From contig OZ024912.1 in NCBI GenBank assembly GCA_964017125.1, positions 63,842,390 to 63,906,389 of the forward strand: a stretch of 64,000 bases of DNA. Reading direction: 5' to 3'. The stretch's first letter is position 1, and the number at the start of each line of letters is the position of its first letter. Both the position numbers and the translations under genes were made by a program. The notes beneath the pieces are model-generated. The model searched no databases. It saw only the letters and a list, made by a program, of their open reading frames with translations, and had not been told where the DNA came from. This DNA comes from Flabesymbios commensalis. Taxonomy: Eukaryota > Annelida > Polychaeta > Terebellida > Flabelligeridae. This document shows, piece by piece, positions 46,857-57,680 of the stretch.

Positions 46857-47418
46857 AGGCCTGCCTAATCATCCCCAGTTGCAAAACTACATGATTGTCA
46901 GCATTTTGATTCTTTTTACACTATTGTAGTTTCTGGTGAGTGGCTGATTGAACAAACATTGACCCTATGTTGTTTTAATGTTGGATCAACGTCGTCGCCA
47001 GTGGCCCTGCATGAAGTATAAATATGTTGTGACATCTCCCTTCATTATAACCAGCAAACACTAGACGTTGAAACAATATTCGGCGAATTTTGAGCCAACG
47101 TGGTTGACAATGGACCAACATTAGTCAGCACTAAAGCTTGTTGGGTTCCCGGACTCTAAGGTGCCGGTATGTCCGGTTGCCGTCTTTTGTTTGTTCTCCA
47201 GACTTTTAGGCCTATTCAAAGCAAAAACAAAAGCTGGATTAATGTTGGCCCGCCGTCTGTGACGCTGTCCCACATTCAGCGTGGCGTCAAACACGACAGG
47301 GTAACCCAATACTGGGCTAATGTTGGCTCAGCGTCGTAGACGGTGGGCCAACAATAGCCTGGCATTGGGTCAACGTCTCGTGTTTGCTCGATAGACGGAG
47401 AGAACGCACAGACACAAA

Positions 47419-48424
47419 ACTGATCAGACGACAACTGAGTGGTGAGAGGTAAAGCAATATAATATATTATATATAATAATACAAAGTAGTGATGTGTTGT
47501 GTCAATTGATAAATAAATCATAGGCCTACTAAATCTGGTATAATAACGAGAAAATGTCTGCTATTATGGAATAAAATGTAGAGCTAACCAGCCATATTGG
47601 CCGACCGTAAACGCACGGGTGTTTATAAACACTCACCTGAAGTCCACGGCGTATCTTTACAAGCGCATGGTCGTTTATTAACATGCGGTCATGTATTAAC
47701 GGCTGGTCTGCCACTTGTTTACATGGGCCTATCATGTATATAGTAAAGCTATATCTGACGTTTAATAGTTTGTTATGTCCGTTCACAGGCCCTGTTCACT
47801 GTGCAGACAACCATACCAGCTGCACCTGTGCACAACTCGTTGAGTGCCCAGGCTTTTTTGAAGCTACTGACGGTGTCGTATCTTTAGTATGTAGTGTCTA
47901 ATACTTGTAGTACACTGGGGTGCAATACATGTAGGCCTAATAGTGTTCTTATTATCGTCTACATGTAGACTACTTTACCTGTTCTCTTGATTTCTGTCTA
48001 TCCCCTTACAATTCATCGAAATCAAATAGACGGTGTTACAACATTTAGTCCTAATGCCACATTTTAAGTGTACGCGTGGTTCACATGTATACACCTTATA
48101 TTAGGCTATACACCTGTACGACTTGATCAATGACGTGCACGTTGTTAACTCACTCAATATGTCGCCAGGTAGTCGATAGCGTCTCGCTTGGAGGAAGGTT
48201 TTTTATTGACGTGTGTCCCACTAACTGTTAGTGCATCCTAGCAAACACTAACAGTTAGGCCTACATATTGCATTAATTTGTGTTTAATTGGGATCGGCAT
48301 ATATGTCATTCGGAAAATTATTATCCATTAAGGTGAATCGTTACCAGATTACAAAACTAATTGATTCACAGTTTACCTGTTCCACCAACAGTGCACGTTC
48401 TATTTTGATTTACTTTAAGACAAC
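47419..48424. other. Intergenic, no gene confirmed
   Basis: A short plus-strand frame after TCCGTTCACAG at 47788 contains four Cys (HCADNHTSCTCAQLVEC) and reaches a stop at 47901, too little to call an exon. Otherwise nothing was recognised. Confidence 0.35.
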
Positions 48425-48666
48425 TTAACCCTTTAACCGCCAAACTATGCAATCTTAATTTTCACCCACTTGAAGTTGTGTCTCGGTGACGCGATCCACA
48501 ACTTCAAGTGAGTGAAACTTATTCACATTTGACAAAATGGAGGTCAACTGTTTTCAAATATTGCTGATTGCCGGCTCATTTTATCTTTAACATGTTTAAA
48601 AGGTGGTAGGCCTACTTAATGTGCTAAAAACCCGAATATATGCGGCACCGGCTGTTAAAGGGTTAA
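48425..48666. mobile_element. TTAA-type MITE with ACTTGAAGTTGTGTC hairpin, copy 2
   Basis: TTAACCCTTTAACCGCC at the left and GGCTGTTAAAGGGTTAA at the right. The inner hairpin pairs CACTTGAAGTTGTG with CACAACTTCAAGTG perfectly around a TGACGCGATC loop. It matches 44966-45171. Confidence 0.7.
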
Positions 48667-48867
48667 GTGAAAGTAAGCCTAATGCTATGATTTAGTGGAC
48701 CAAGTATAGTATTCTACCTCGACCGATAAAATAGTGGCTCAGCCTGTCACGTGATGAGAACAGCTAGCTAATCACACTATTGTGCTATCGCGCCACGGGA
48801 ATAACAATGCCTGTTATCATCCATGATACCATTCATGGCCTTATATATGTGACAAGTACTCCATGTT

Positions 48868-49107
48868 GTGAATTTTTTGAGGTCTCGCCGAATGGAAACT
48901 ACGCCTACGTCCGTTGAGGTTCTTTTACGTCCAACTCAAAGTCAGTCAGACGAGCCATCTGATTTACGTGGTTCTCTGAGCCTCACGAGTGTATACAGCA
49001 CCTTACAGTCCCAGGCGGTCACCCATCCAATTATGAGCCGGGCGCGACGTTGCTTAAGTTCAGTGATCGAGCACAAACCGTTGAGCGAACGCCGTATACC
49101 GTCGTAG
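48868..49107 (+). CDS. Possible exon or small ORF, unrecognised
   Basis: A 79-codon frame, richer in CG dinucleotides than its surroundings, encoding a Ser/Arg-rich sequence (METTPTSVEVLLRPTQSQ, SRARRCLSSVIEHKPLSERR). A TATATAT stretch lies at 48843. No domain was recognised and there is no clear splice partner. It could be a gene's 5' exon, a relict or chance. Confidence 0.22.
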   Translation: MNFLRSRRMETTPTSVEVLLRPTQSQSDEPSDLRGSLSLTSVYSTLQSQAVTHPIMSRARRCLSSVIEHKPLSERRIPS

Positions 49108-50119
49108 TTCTGTTGTTATTTAAATTAGAGAATTAAATATATTACCATGGGTCGGTTTTTATACACTTCAAGCGTTTAAGAGTAGATGTCAGATAAAACC
49201 ACCCAAATCGCGAAATGCGCCATCTCACAGATTTTAATGAAACTTTGTAAATATGAAGTAGGCCTATACTAGGGTAGACTAGAACTCTCACAAAATATTA
49301 GGTCATGTGATCAAGTCGTTGCCATGATAACCAGCCTTTCATTTTCGAGCCCCCACGGCACCCGCCAGCACTCTAAAAATGTGCAAAATAGGCAGTTTCC
49401 CAACCGAATATACTACGGCACTGTTGTTGTTCTAAATAAAACTTTTTACACATCTATATTTAGGGTGTCATGTCTTTTTTCACCAATATTTTGATTTTTA
49501 ACTCGGGACCCCTTCTACCTGACACATGGGGTACATGGAGTATGCAACTGTTTGGCACTGTCAACATGTCGCGAAATTGACCATTTTTAGTTGCATATAT
49601 CACTGCAGGATTCCCGCATAACCTGGAAAGCCTAGAATTTGAAAAAAAGTCTACAAATTCAGGAAAAAGTCAGACAATTTATTTTAAAATTCTGTCAGAA
49701 TTTTTTTACAATTTAATATTAATCAGTTTCTGTGAATAGTATTATCTGCTCCCGCACTAATATTAAAATTTCTAAATCATTTCAGCTGTAGGCTTTTAAA
49801 TTTTGACTAGACTATGTGTTTTGGTGTGAACAGAACAAATGCAGAGAAAAATGAGTTGTTAAATACTTTTTATTATAATTTACAACATTTATTTTTAAAA
49901 TCTGTTTTTGTTTTTCAACTTGGAAATTTGTGATCAATCACTTGTTTTCGTGTGAACCCTGCACTGATAATTCGAGCTATGGTTCATTGTAGAATTGGCA
50001 TATATATGCAACCTTGTTTTATTATTTACAATGCTTCCCCATGGTTCTTGTAGATTTCTAGTTACTGAATCCAAATTCGATGAATGCCAGATTGGAAAAC
50101 TTGCTTGATTCTGTATAAG
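49108..50119. other. Intergenic, no gene recognised
   Basis: AT-rich sequence without recognised exons or bounded repeats. Confidence 0.35.
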
Positions 50120-50340
50120 AGAGACGTGGCACAGTGCTTAGAGCGTGGAGCTTTGCCAATGTCGCTGCCTGCACTGCGGTTTCGAAGAAATATTTTGTTT
50201 CTCCCTTCTCAATAGTTGGACATTATTTCGATGTTGTTTTTATGTTCAAAGCACCTTACCCTCACATGCTTCACTTGACTCAGATGTAAATGAGTACCTA
50301 GTAGGACAGAGATTGCAATGTGTGCGATAAGTTTAATGCG
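50120..50340 (+). mobile_element. tRNA-derived SINE, copy 3 (3' truncated)
   Basis: Matches 4098-4445 from the A-box region (CAGTGCTTAGAGCGTGGAGC) through GGCAATGTGTGCGAT-like sequence, then stops near TTTAATGCGCTGAAAT. The B-box is damaged. Confidence 0.7.
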
Positions 50341-50659
50341 CTGAAATAATATTAGACTATAAACCTACATCTTTACAATTATACATTTAATATGCGCAAA
50401 ATATATCAGATAAGTATATGCAAAATGTTTTCAATTCGGAATAACTTGGTTGACATAAAATTAACTAGATTAAAACAATAATAGTAGTGGTTACTACTTT
50501 AACAAGTATTTATTGCTGATGGTTCCTGTGAGAGGAACATGACAGACAGAGCCAGGAAAGCGCTGGCGCCATGCGATATATTACAGAACATATTATAGTA
50601 ATATTTACAATTTTAATGATTTATACAAACCTATTAATCATGTTAAGAAAATTTTAAAA

Positions 50660-52110
50660 CCTTGAGATAATCACCATATCACTTTTGCGAATAAGCTTAA
50701 TTTCGGTATTTATTTATATAATCGTTTTGTCTGAACAATTGTTCGAGTTGGATAGCTGATGGTCTTTTCCAGAATTTATCATTTATATACTTTCTACGCT
50801 CTTCTATGATAAATAACGGACAGCATAACAGATAGTGGTATTCATCACCGATGTCGTAGCAATGGAGACATAGCCGGAGGTCGGGCTGAGTTTGGGATCG
50901 ACAACCAGTTTCGATTGGTGAACGGTGATTGCGGCAGCGACTTTTGTCATTAAGATTATATATTTTAAAATTAGTTCAATCAGATATTTCTCAAAGCCAA
51001 AAGTGTTTTTAATTATACGCTATACCGTACATTTCCCACCTTGTGTTATGTCTATATTCCAATTTTGAAAAAATTGGTCTTGCAACCTTAACTTGAGAAT
51101 TTTATTGAGATGATCCGGTGATTCAGGTAAAGATTGACACTTCTAGATCCCGAAGGATCCAGCACTATCTAGTATATTTTTAACCGAGCTAGTCCATGTA
51201 GAATGAAGCAAATCACCCTCGTTAAGTTTATATATTAGAGAGTAGATCATTTTAGACTATTTATTTTCCCTACTGGTAATCGATCTTGCCTATTAGAGGA
51301 CCATTTTACATTTAATATATATGAAGCGGCGTTTCACCTAGCTTACAAAATCTTAGTTTCAAGTTATTTACAATGTCACAATTTTCACATCCCCACACTT
51401 CAGCTCCATCTAACACAACAGGTTTCGGTAGACAATGCCCTACATCCAAACACTGCCCTACATCCCTTTTGATAAAGATTTTGTTTTGCAACATTGAGCT
51501 TTGTATTAAAATTAAACATGACACCCAGATAATTATAATCATTCACTACATGCAAGTGCAAATTAAAACGAAGGTATATTCTTTAATTTCCCTCGCGAAA
51601 AAAATGAATATTTGGGTTTTACTGGTGTTAATTTTTAAATCAAAATTGTTACATTACAATATTCATTTAGAGTATTCAAATATTTGTATAGGTCTCCAGG
51701 GGATTCAGCCAATAATACAGTATCATCAGCGTACATCACAATATATAATTATAAGTACGGTACTAGATTTTCTGTCGGATTTTGGACAAGCTGATCCATC
51801 TGTTGGATTTTTTCCAGACCTTTACAAGATCAAGATATACATTCATGAAGATCAGCTAAGTAGAGAGAGGAAAGCAACGGAGATAATTGTTTTCCTTGTC
51901 AAACGCCAACACTACAAGAGAATTCCACTTACATTAACACATGATTTTGCCTGACTGTATGCCCCTACAGTTTTTTTATTTACGCTTAGGATCCGCCTTG
52001 ATATTCCAGAGAATAACAGCTTGGTCCATAATTTGGTTCTATTAATGGTATCAAATGCCTTTTGATAGTCTACAACACAACATTATGATCGTGTACGTTT
52101 GTTGAGATAG
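50660..52110 (-). mobile_element. LINE ORF2: reverse transcriptase and C-terminal knuckle
   Basis: Minus-strand pieces in order: KAFDTINRTKLWTKLLFSGI at about 52060, VMYADDTVLLAESPGDLYKY (catalytic YADD) at about 51730, and near the end LCLHCYDIGDEYHYLLCCPL then FWKRPSAIQLEQLF at about 50880-50730. These match LINE ORF2 palm motifs and the Cys-rich tail. Several stops and frame changes interrupt it and the endonuclease part is missing, so the copy is dead. The 193-codon plus-strand ORF over the same bases is antisense shadow. Confidence 0.75.
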
Positions 52111-52199
52111 ATATCAGCCAAAGTTTTCAATACAAATATGTGTTCTATGGTGGAATTGTCAGGATTTCATTATCTTCACTATCAAATCAATACATTCAT

Positions 52200-52640
52200 C
52201 TGATACATTTGATTAAAATAAAGCTACAGAATCTGATTTCCACTTGTATTTAATTAAATGTTCAGATCGTGTGTAATGAGTGTTATTATCCAGATTGTCC
52301 AATGCTACATTATATTTTACTATTACTAAGGGAGCTGATGTTTTCTTGTACATTATGTCGTTTGTGCCGAGATGTACAACGACATAATCAGGTCTCAGTT
52401 CTGTTTTACTTCTGTTCATAACGCTAGTTATTAACTCTACATCGGCTACAGATGCTCCAGATCTGTTTGTTATCATGACTCCCTGTTTTTCAATGTTATG
52501 CAAAAGGGAGTCACCAATAATAATTGTCTGGCATTGAATGTCCGCTTCATATCTCGTCTGTGGTGTAGAAGGCCCAGCAGAGTTTGCAGTTGTAACCTCC
52601 TTATTTCTGCTGTAGTTGATGGGGTCAGGTCACGCCGCCC
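52200..52640 (-). mobile_element. LINE ORF1-type SGNH/GDSL esterase fragment
   Basis: Reading leftward from about 52630: AGPSTPQTRYEADIQCQTII, then IIGDSLLHNIEKQGV, NRSGASVADVELI and PDYVVVHLGTNDIMY. GDS and the GTND box are the first blocks of the SGNH hydrolase fold. Such esterase domains are known in ORF1 of CR1-type LINEs, and the reverse transcriptase lies just downstream on the same strand, so this is probably the 5' part of the same element. The last catalytic block (D..H) is not seen. Confidence 0.65.
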
Positions 52641-53135
52641 TGTGCCGTGCTTTTAAAAAAAGATAAACTGTACTGTTTATCATTGCAAGGGCCGCGAAAT
52701 GGAAGCTGGGAAAAGTTTATCTTGCACAGCGCCACGTTTTTTCGGCGCTGCTCTGTGTCCAGTCACGATAGCCAGAAGAGTCACGTGTCGTAAAAAACTC
52801 CCCTCCATGCATAATCAGCATCCCAAAAAACAGTATTTCCACGCGCCGCGCTGCTCCTAGTGGGGCCACGGTTGCTGAATTTTGCAGCGCAGCATAGTGC
52901 GGCGTGGCGCAGCGTTTGGTGGGGCCGTAGCTTAACGTTGTTTTCGCCGATGTTACTAGTGACGCTGTTGTCATTGTCACATACAGATTTCGTGTCATGT
53001 TTTGTGCTCTTTTGTTTTTCTTTGCTGCGTGTTGTTGGTGTTGGCTCCAATAATGTAATTGGGAAACCACAGTTTAATGGCGCTTTCCCTACGGGTCTCA
53101 CATTTACAAACACGAAGGCTCAACACTTCTAAGCT
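52641..53135 (-). other. GC/CpG-rich segment, possible LINE 5' region
   Basis: Markedly richer in CG than its surroundings (GCAGCGCAGCATAGTGCGGC area), directly 5' of the esterase ORF on the minus strand. It could be the LINE's 5' UTR and internal promoter. A 110-codon minus ORF (53113-52781) with NVKLRPHQTLRHAALCCAAK has no recognised domain. It might also be an independent gene fragment. Confidence 0.35.
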
Positions 53136-54473
53136 CGGTCAATTTACGTGTTTTACATCTCTGCGGCACATCGTGAACTTCGCCAAAATACACAGGTAAT
53201 ATTCATGGGATGTTCGTAGCTGATGTAGACAAAAAGGAAGGGATTTTCCACAGTGTTGATCCTATCAAAGAAATAAAAAAAATCAACATCGGACCCTTCA
53301 TCTAGACCCTCAGCGGGTTGGTCAAAACCATTATAATAAAGAGATGATTGTTATTAATTGTATGAACAATTAATACACACTTATCGTGTACATATCTCTT
53401 TCAAATGCATGGCGGCGAAAGATAATGTAGATTTACGATTATATAAGCCTATAACACAATTTTAAACTTTGTAACTTTTTAACCTGGATATGGGCCTTCA
53501 ACGTTACATTTCGAGTTTACTTAAAGATCAAAGTATATAGTATGTCAGGTTAACAACAGGATCGGCAGTGCTAAATGGGACAGAGAGCTAGCTGTTAACA
53601 AAAAGATCAGCAGTTCTGAAGGGGGCATAGAAGCTGTTAGCAACAGGAGGAGTAGCTAACAGTGCTTGAAGGGCCGGGAGGTTGTTAACAACATGATCAG
53701 TGCAGTGCTAGAGGGGACAGACAGGCTGGTAAGAACAGGATCAGGGCTGTTAACAACATGATCAGGGTAGTACTAGAGGGGACATAGCTTAGGCTGTTAA
53801 CAACAGGATCAGCAGTGCTGCACGGCCCAGAGAGTCCAGAGCATGAGTAGCAGTCATGGAGGGACGGGGAGTAGGCCTAACATGCTAGAGAGGACAGAGT
53901 TAACAACAACAGTAGGAGGCTGGAAGGACAGGAAGGTTATAACAGGATCAGCTGTGTTAGTGAGATTGTCGCCTGGGCTGAAGGAACCAGTTCAGCTCTG
54001 AGCAACAGGAGCAGCAGTGCTGAAAGGACCAGCTAGGTGGTCTTTAAGAACAAAAGCATCAGTGCTGGAGGGACCACGAAAGTTGTTAGGGACGCACCAT
54101 TTGATTTCTGGGGGGGGGGGCCTAGACTATTTTTGAAAAAAAATGTTTGTTTTCAAATTTCTGTAAAAAAAAATATATGCTGAAAACTTGTACATAAAAA
54201 AATAATATGTTGAAAGATTGTGCCAAAAAAAATTGTTGATAATTTTAATTGTTGATAATTTTTGAAGAGGCTCATCAAAGTGGAATTTAAAATAAACGAC
54301 TTACAAGGAATAATTGGAGCGCAAATTTTTCTAGGAAAATTCTCAAGATCGCTACAAGTTATTATTTAACAGTGAAATTGGACGCGGCTTTACTGATGTA
54401 TTTTTTGTTTGTTTCTGGTCGGCTCTTTGTCTATTAAAGAATGTGATATTTTTCTATTTGTTTGCGAATGTTC

Positions 54474-56884
54474 AGAGCGGGTTCGGGTATTTCCGAACAC
54501 CTAAGCCTCTGCACTTGATGTCTGGTGTCCCCATTTGTCTATCAGCTCCCCACGTGACATCAGTTGATGAATGAAACTATGATTGATGACGTAATTAACC
54601 ACGTGCACGGCCATTCATGAATCTGAAAGTTGTACAGGAAGTTGTAGTACCCAAGGTAACGGCGGGTATACTCGAAATAGAGGGGGTAATGTCGAACACC
54701 AAGTAGGGTATAATCGAACACCCACCCATTTTTTTAATCAAATCAAAAATCAAATCAAATCAAATAAACTTTATTTCCAGAGGGTATGCCATTTAGCGCT
54801 ATAGCACTAATTTGCAATGGGCCCTCATAATATATACAGATACACATAAGATTATTATAATGTACACCTAGTCATGATAATCATAAAGTTAAAGTTATGA
54901 AAACGATTTGCTAAGCAAAGTCTTTTACATAACCTTAACTAAAATGTTTATGAAACAGGCAGCTATAACGTGATATAAGTTGAAAGTGTTTTATATACAC
55001 ATGATAAAAAATTGAAAACACAATACATATAGCATATAAATACACGAACATACCTACATAAGTAGCCATATACACACATATTTATCCATATATATGTACC
55101 TACACATACATCCATATAATATACATGCATACACAAATAACCATATACACACATATTTACCCATGCATATGTACCTACACATACATTCATATAATATACA
55201 TGCCTACACAGATATATTTACACTTACATGAATATATATATGATACAAATAGACACGTGAAACACATTATTATTTCTATGTAATAGACATATAGATACAA
55301 ATATTCATAATCATACTTGCATATACATATAAGTATAATATTTATTTAAACACGTATATTCTGACTGCATATATGCATATACAAATATGTTTTATAACTT
55401 TGGTTCAAGGCCTACACAATATTAATGTGTACATACATTAACATGATTATTATATTCGTGCTGAGCATATAATAAACACACATAAATACATACATACGTT
55501 GTATATAAAAACATTATTACATTGCATCTGCATAGTCTTGCTATCGAAATAATAGGATATATAGTTTTCTTTAAATTTGGAAAGTGACTTGGCTAAGCGA
55601 ACGTCTGCAGGAATATTGTTCCACACATTAACACCTCTTGATAAAATGCTTTTGTGATGAGACGGTACATCTGGGTTTGTGAACAATTTCCCCAAATTAT
55701 ACTACAGTAGTCAAATCGGGCAGGATATAGCTGTTGAAGAACAATTTTCGAGAATCAATAGGGAGAAACTGTTTAATCTAAAGAGAAAATAACCAGTCTA
55801 GAAGCAGGAACATGCGCAGTATACTCAAATATGATACAAATAGAATCAATGTCAATTGTAATTCGTCCACAAAAAAAAATATAAAACAAAAAAAATATTA
55901 GGAAATGCCACTGTTCGAGATTACCCGAATCTATTGAAATCTGAGATTTTTTTCATAGTTTCCTTCATATTACTTTTCAAACCCGCAGAGTACCGTCACA
56001 ACCGTTTGCAGGCCTACAAATCGCTCCATTGATGTATTTCCTTTCGAAATGACGCATTCGCTGTGAAACTGTGGTGTAGGCCCTATAGGCCTAGTGTTCG
56101 TAATTAGACGAAACCAAATTAATTGATGGATCTATTTCCGAACACGTCCCAAATGATAAGGCTATCATGACCATAGATTTCCCCTATATCTATGATCATG
56201 ACCATTGCCTGGCGAGCCCTGCCAATTTCATTTATGGCCGGGTATTGGCCAAGGTTCTTAGTCACGTGACCATCATGCCTGTGCTATTGAGGCCAGTGAA
56301 TAATTTTCTGGGTCAAGTCATAGGAAATGCGTCAAAGGGAAAATACAATACTGTGAACAACTCTTCATCCCGGGAAGTGACCTTTCAAAAATGTCTGAAA
56401 TCGGGGATTACCCTATTTTCATCTAAAAATAGCAACAAGTCACAAACTTTCGCCACTGGGGCATACCAGAGGCTACATGAAGCTTGGCCACGCCGCGTAG
56501 TGTGGCTCTGGGAACCAGAGTATCATGACCAAAAATTGTTTTTTGCTGTTTTTATATCTAGAAGGTGCATTGCAAGGTACATTTTCCCATATAAATAATA
56601 ATTCCAGGATTGATAATACATATCATAAATAGACCATTACCTTCCGTGTAATTACCTTAATTTTTAAAGACTTGTCTACTTTACGACATTTTGAAAGTGA
56701 CTTTTTAAAAAAGCGAAATTAATGGATATGAAATTAGTCCATATTAACGGTGCGTGACAGAACAGTCACGCACAACGGGCAGCTCTGCCTGACACAATTT
56801 ATTCATGTCTAGCCAGCAACGGGATGAAATATATTAGCAATGTTCGGAAATACCCCCCCGTTCGGAAATACCCGAACCCGCTCT
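54474..56884. mobile_element. Nested 2.4-kb element with GGGTATTTCCGAACA repeats
   Basis: AGAGCGGGTTCGGGTATTTC at the left mirrors GAAATACCCGAACCCGCTCT at the right (54474-54493, 56865-56884). Variants of the inner word recur near the left end at about 54661, 54680 and 54704, and inverted near 55912, 56841 and 56857. Inside are a LINE 3' end (54738-55740) and an unrecognised 143-codon plus ORF (56167-56598, GAYQRLHEAWPRRVVWLWEP). The target duplication is unclear. Confidence 0.6.
54738..55740 (-). mobile_element. LINE 3' end fragment
   Basis: On the minus strand, 55695-55450 encodes HHKSILSRGVNVWNNIPADV then RLAKSLSKFKENYISYYF, the conserved C-terminus of many LINE ORF2 proteins (VWNxLP...SLxxFK). 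It runs into a long AT-rich 3' UTR with a tandem 73-bp duplication (55068-55215) and ends in TTTGATTTGATTTGATT units at 54738-54775. The rest of the element is absent (5' truncation). Confidence 0.75.
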
Positions 56885-57680
56885 ACCACATAGTATTCAA
56901 GTCATAGTTGCTTGCGTCCTAGTTTGAAGACAACAGATCGCCAAATGATGCGTACAGATTATGCTGCTTCTAGAATGAAAGGTGAGTCAAAATAAATATT
57001 TATTAAGTAGACCTATTTGGTTATCAAAGCTTCACAGAAGGTATACCGTATTTAAGGTCATGAGTATGAATAGGCCTACCACTTACACTGGTATCCGGTA
57101 CTAGGTTTCAGGAGAGTATTAAATTTCAAACACTAGTATAAACGGCATGTTGCACATTAAAAAAAATCACCATGACTACTAGATCCTTGTATATCACCAA
57201 CAATTCTCAGGGCTGAAGAAGCAGGTCAGGCCGGTGTGTCCCCTTTAATACAGCCGCAGTTACTGTATGTATGTCAGAGACTGACCTTCATCAAGGTCAG
57301 TGCATGACATTTGTCAACATACTTAATTAAATATGAACTGTCACAAAAAAAATGTTTTATTTTTTTTCCAGGGACAAAAAAAATGTTTGTTTCAAGGTCG
57401 GTGCTAAAAAAAAAAATTGTGTGCTAATTTTTCAGAAAAAAAAACATAACTGAAAGTAATAATCTAGGCCCCCCCCCCCAGAAATCAAATGGTGCGTCCC
57501 TTAGAGAGCAGCAGCAGCAGTAGCCTACTTGAGGGACCAGTGCAGTTGTTAACAAAAGGAGCATCATTGCCAAATGTGCCAGGGCTGTTGTTAAAAATAG
57601 GAACAGAAGTACAAGAAGGGCCAGCTATAGGGTGGACGTTAACAGTGCTGTAAGGACCAGTGCAGCTGTAAAAAAAAGGA

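Larger units (their letters stand above)
45831..47418. repeat. Paralogue of the 245-657 repeat block, interrupted
   Basis: 45831-45913 matches 245-320 and 47269-47418 matches about 470-657. The space between is far larger here and holds two MITE copies and a SINE. Confidence 0.55.
54089..57500. mobile_element. 3.4-kb element with TTA target duplication
   Basis: GGGACGCACCATTTGATTTC plus a G-run at the left is mirrored by a C-run plus GAAATCAAATGGTGCGTCCC at the right. TTA flanks both sides (54086-54088, 57501-57503). A 3-bp TTA duplication and GG-type ends suit PIF/Harbinger. Subterminal AAAAAATGTTTG-type words repeat near both ends. No transposase was recognised. It interrupts the minisatellite and contains a nested element. 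A related end lies at 59554. Confidence 0.65.
53550..57680. repeat. 42-bp-type minisatellite split by a transposon
   Basis: Degenerate units of GCTGTTAACAACAGGATCAG and GTGCTGGAGGGACCAG-type sequence fill 53550-54085 and resume at 57504-57680. They are related to the array at 11470-12400, more diverged and with irregular spacing. Confidence 0.65.

Noticed and set aside
51373-51954. A 193-codon plus-strand ORF
   Set aside because: The minus strand of the same bases encodes LINE reverse-transcriptase motifs (YADD), so this is an antisense shadow.
52717-53113. Minus-strand ORFs of 110-117 codons in the CpG-rich segment
   Set aside because: Two overlapping frames are open at once, as expected of GC-rich DNA, and neither shows a recognisable domain; kept only as a possible LINE 5' region.
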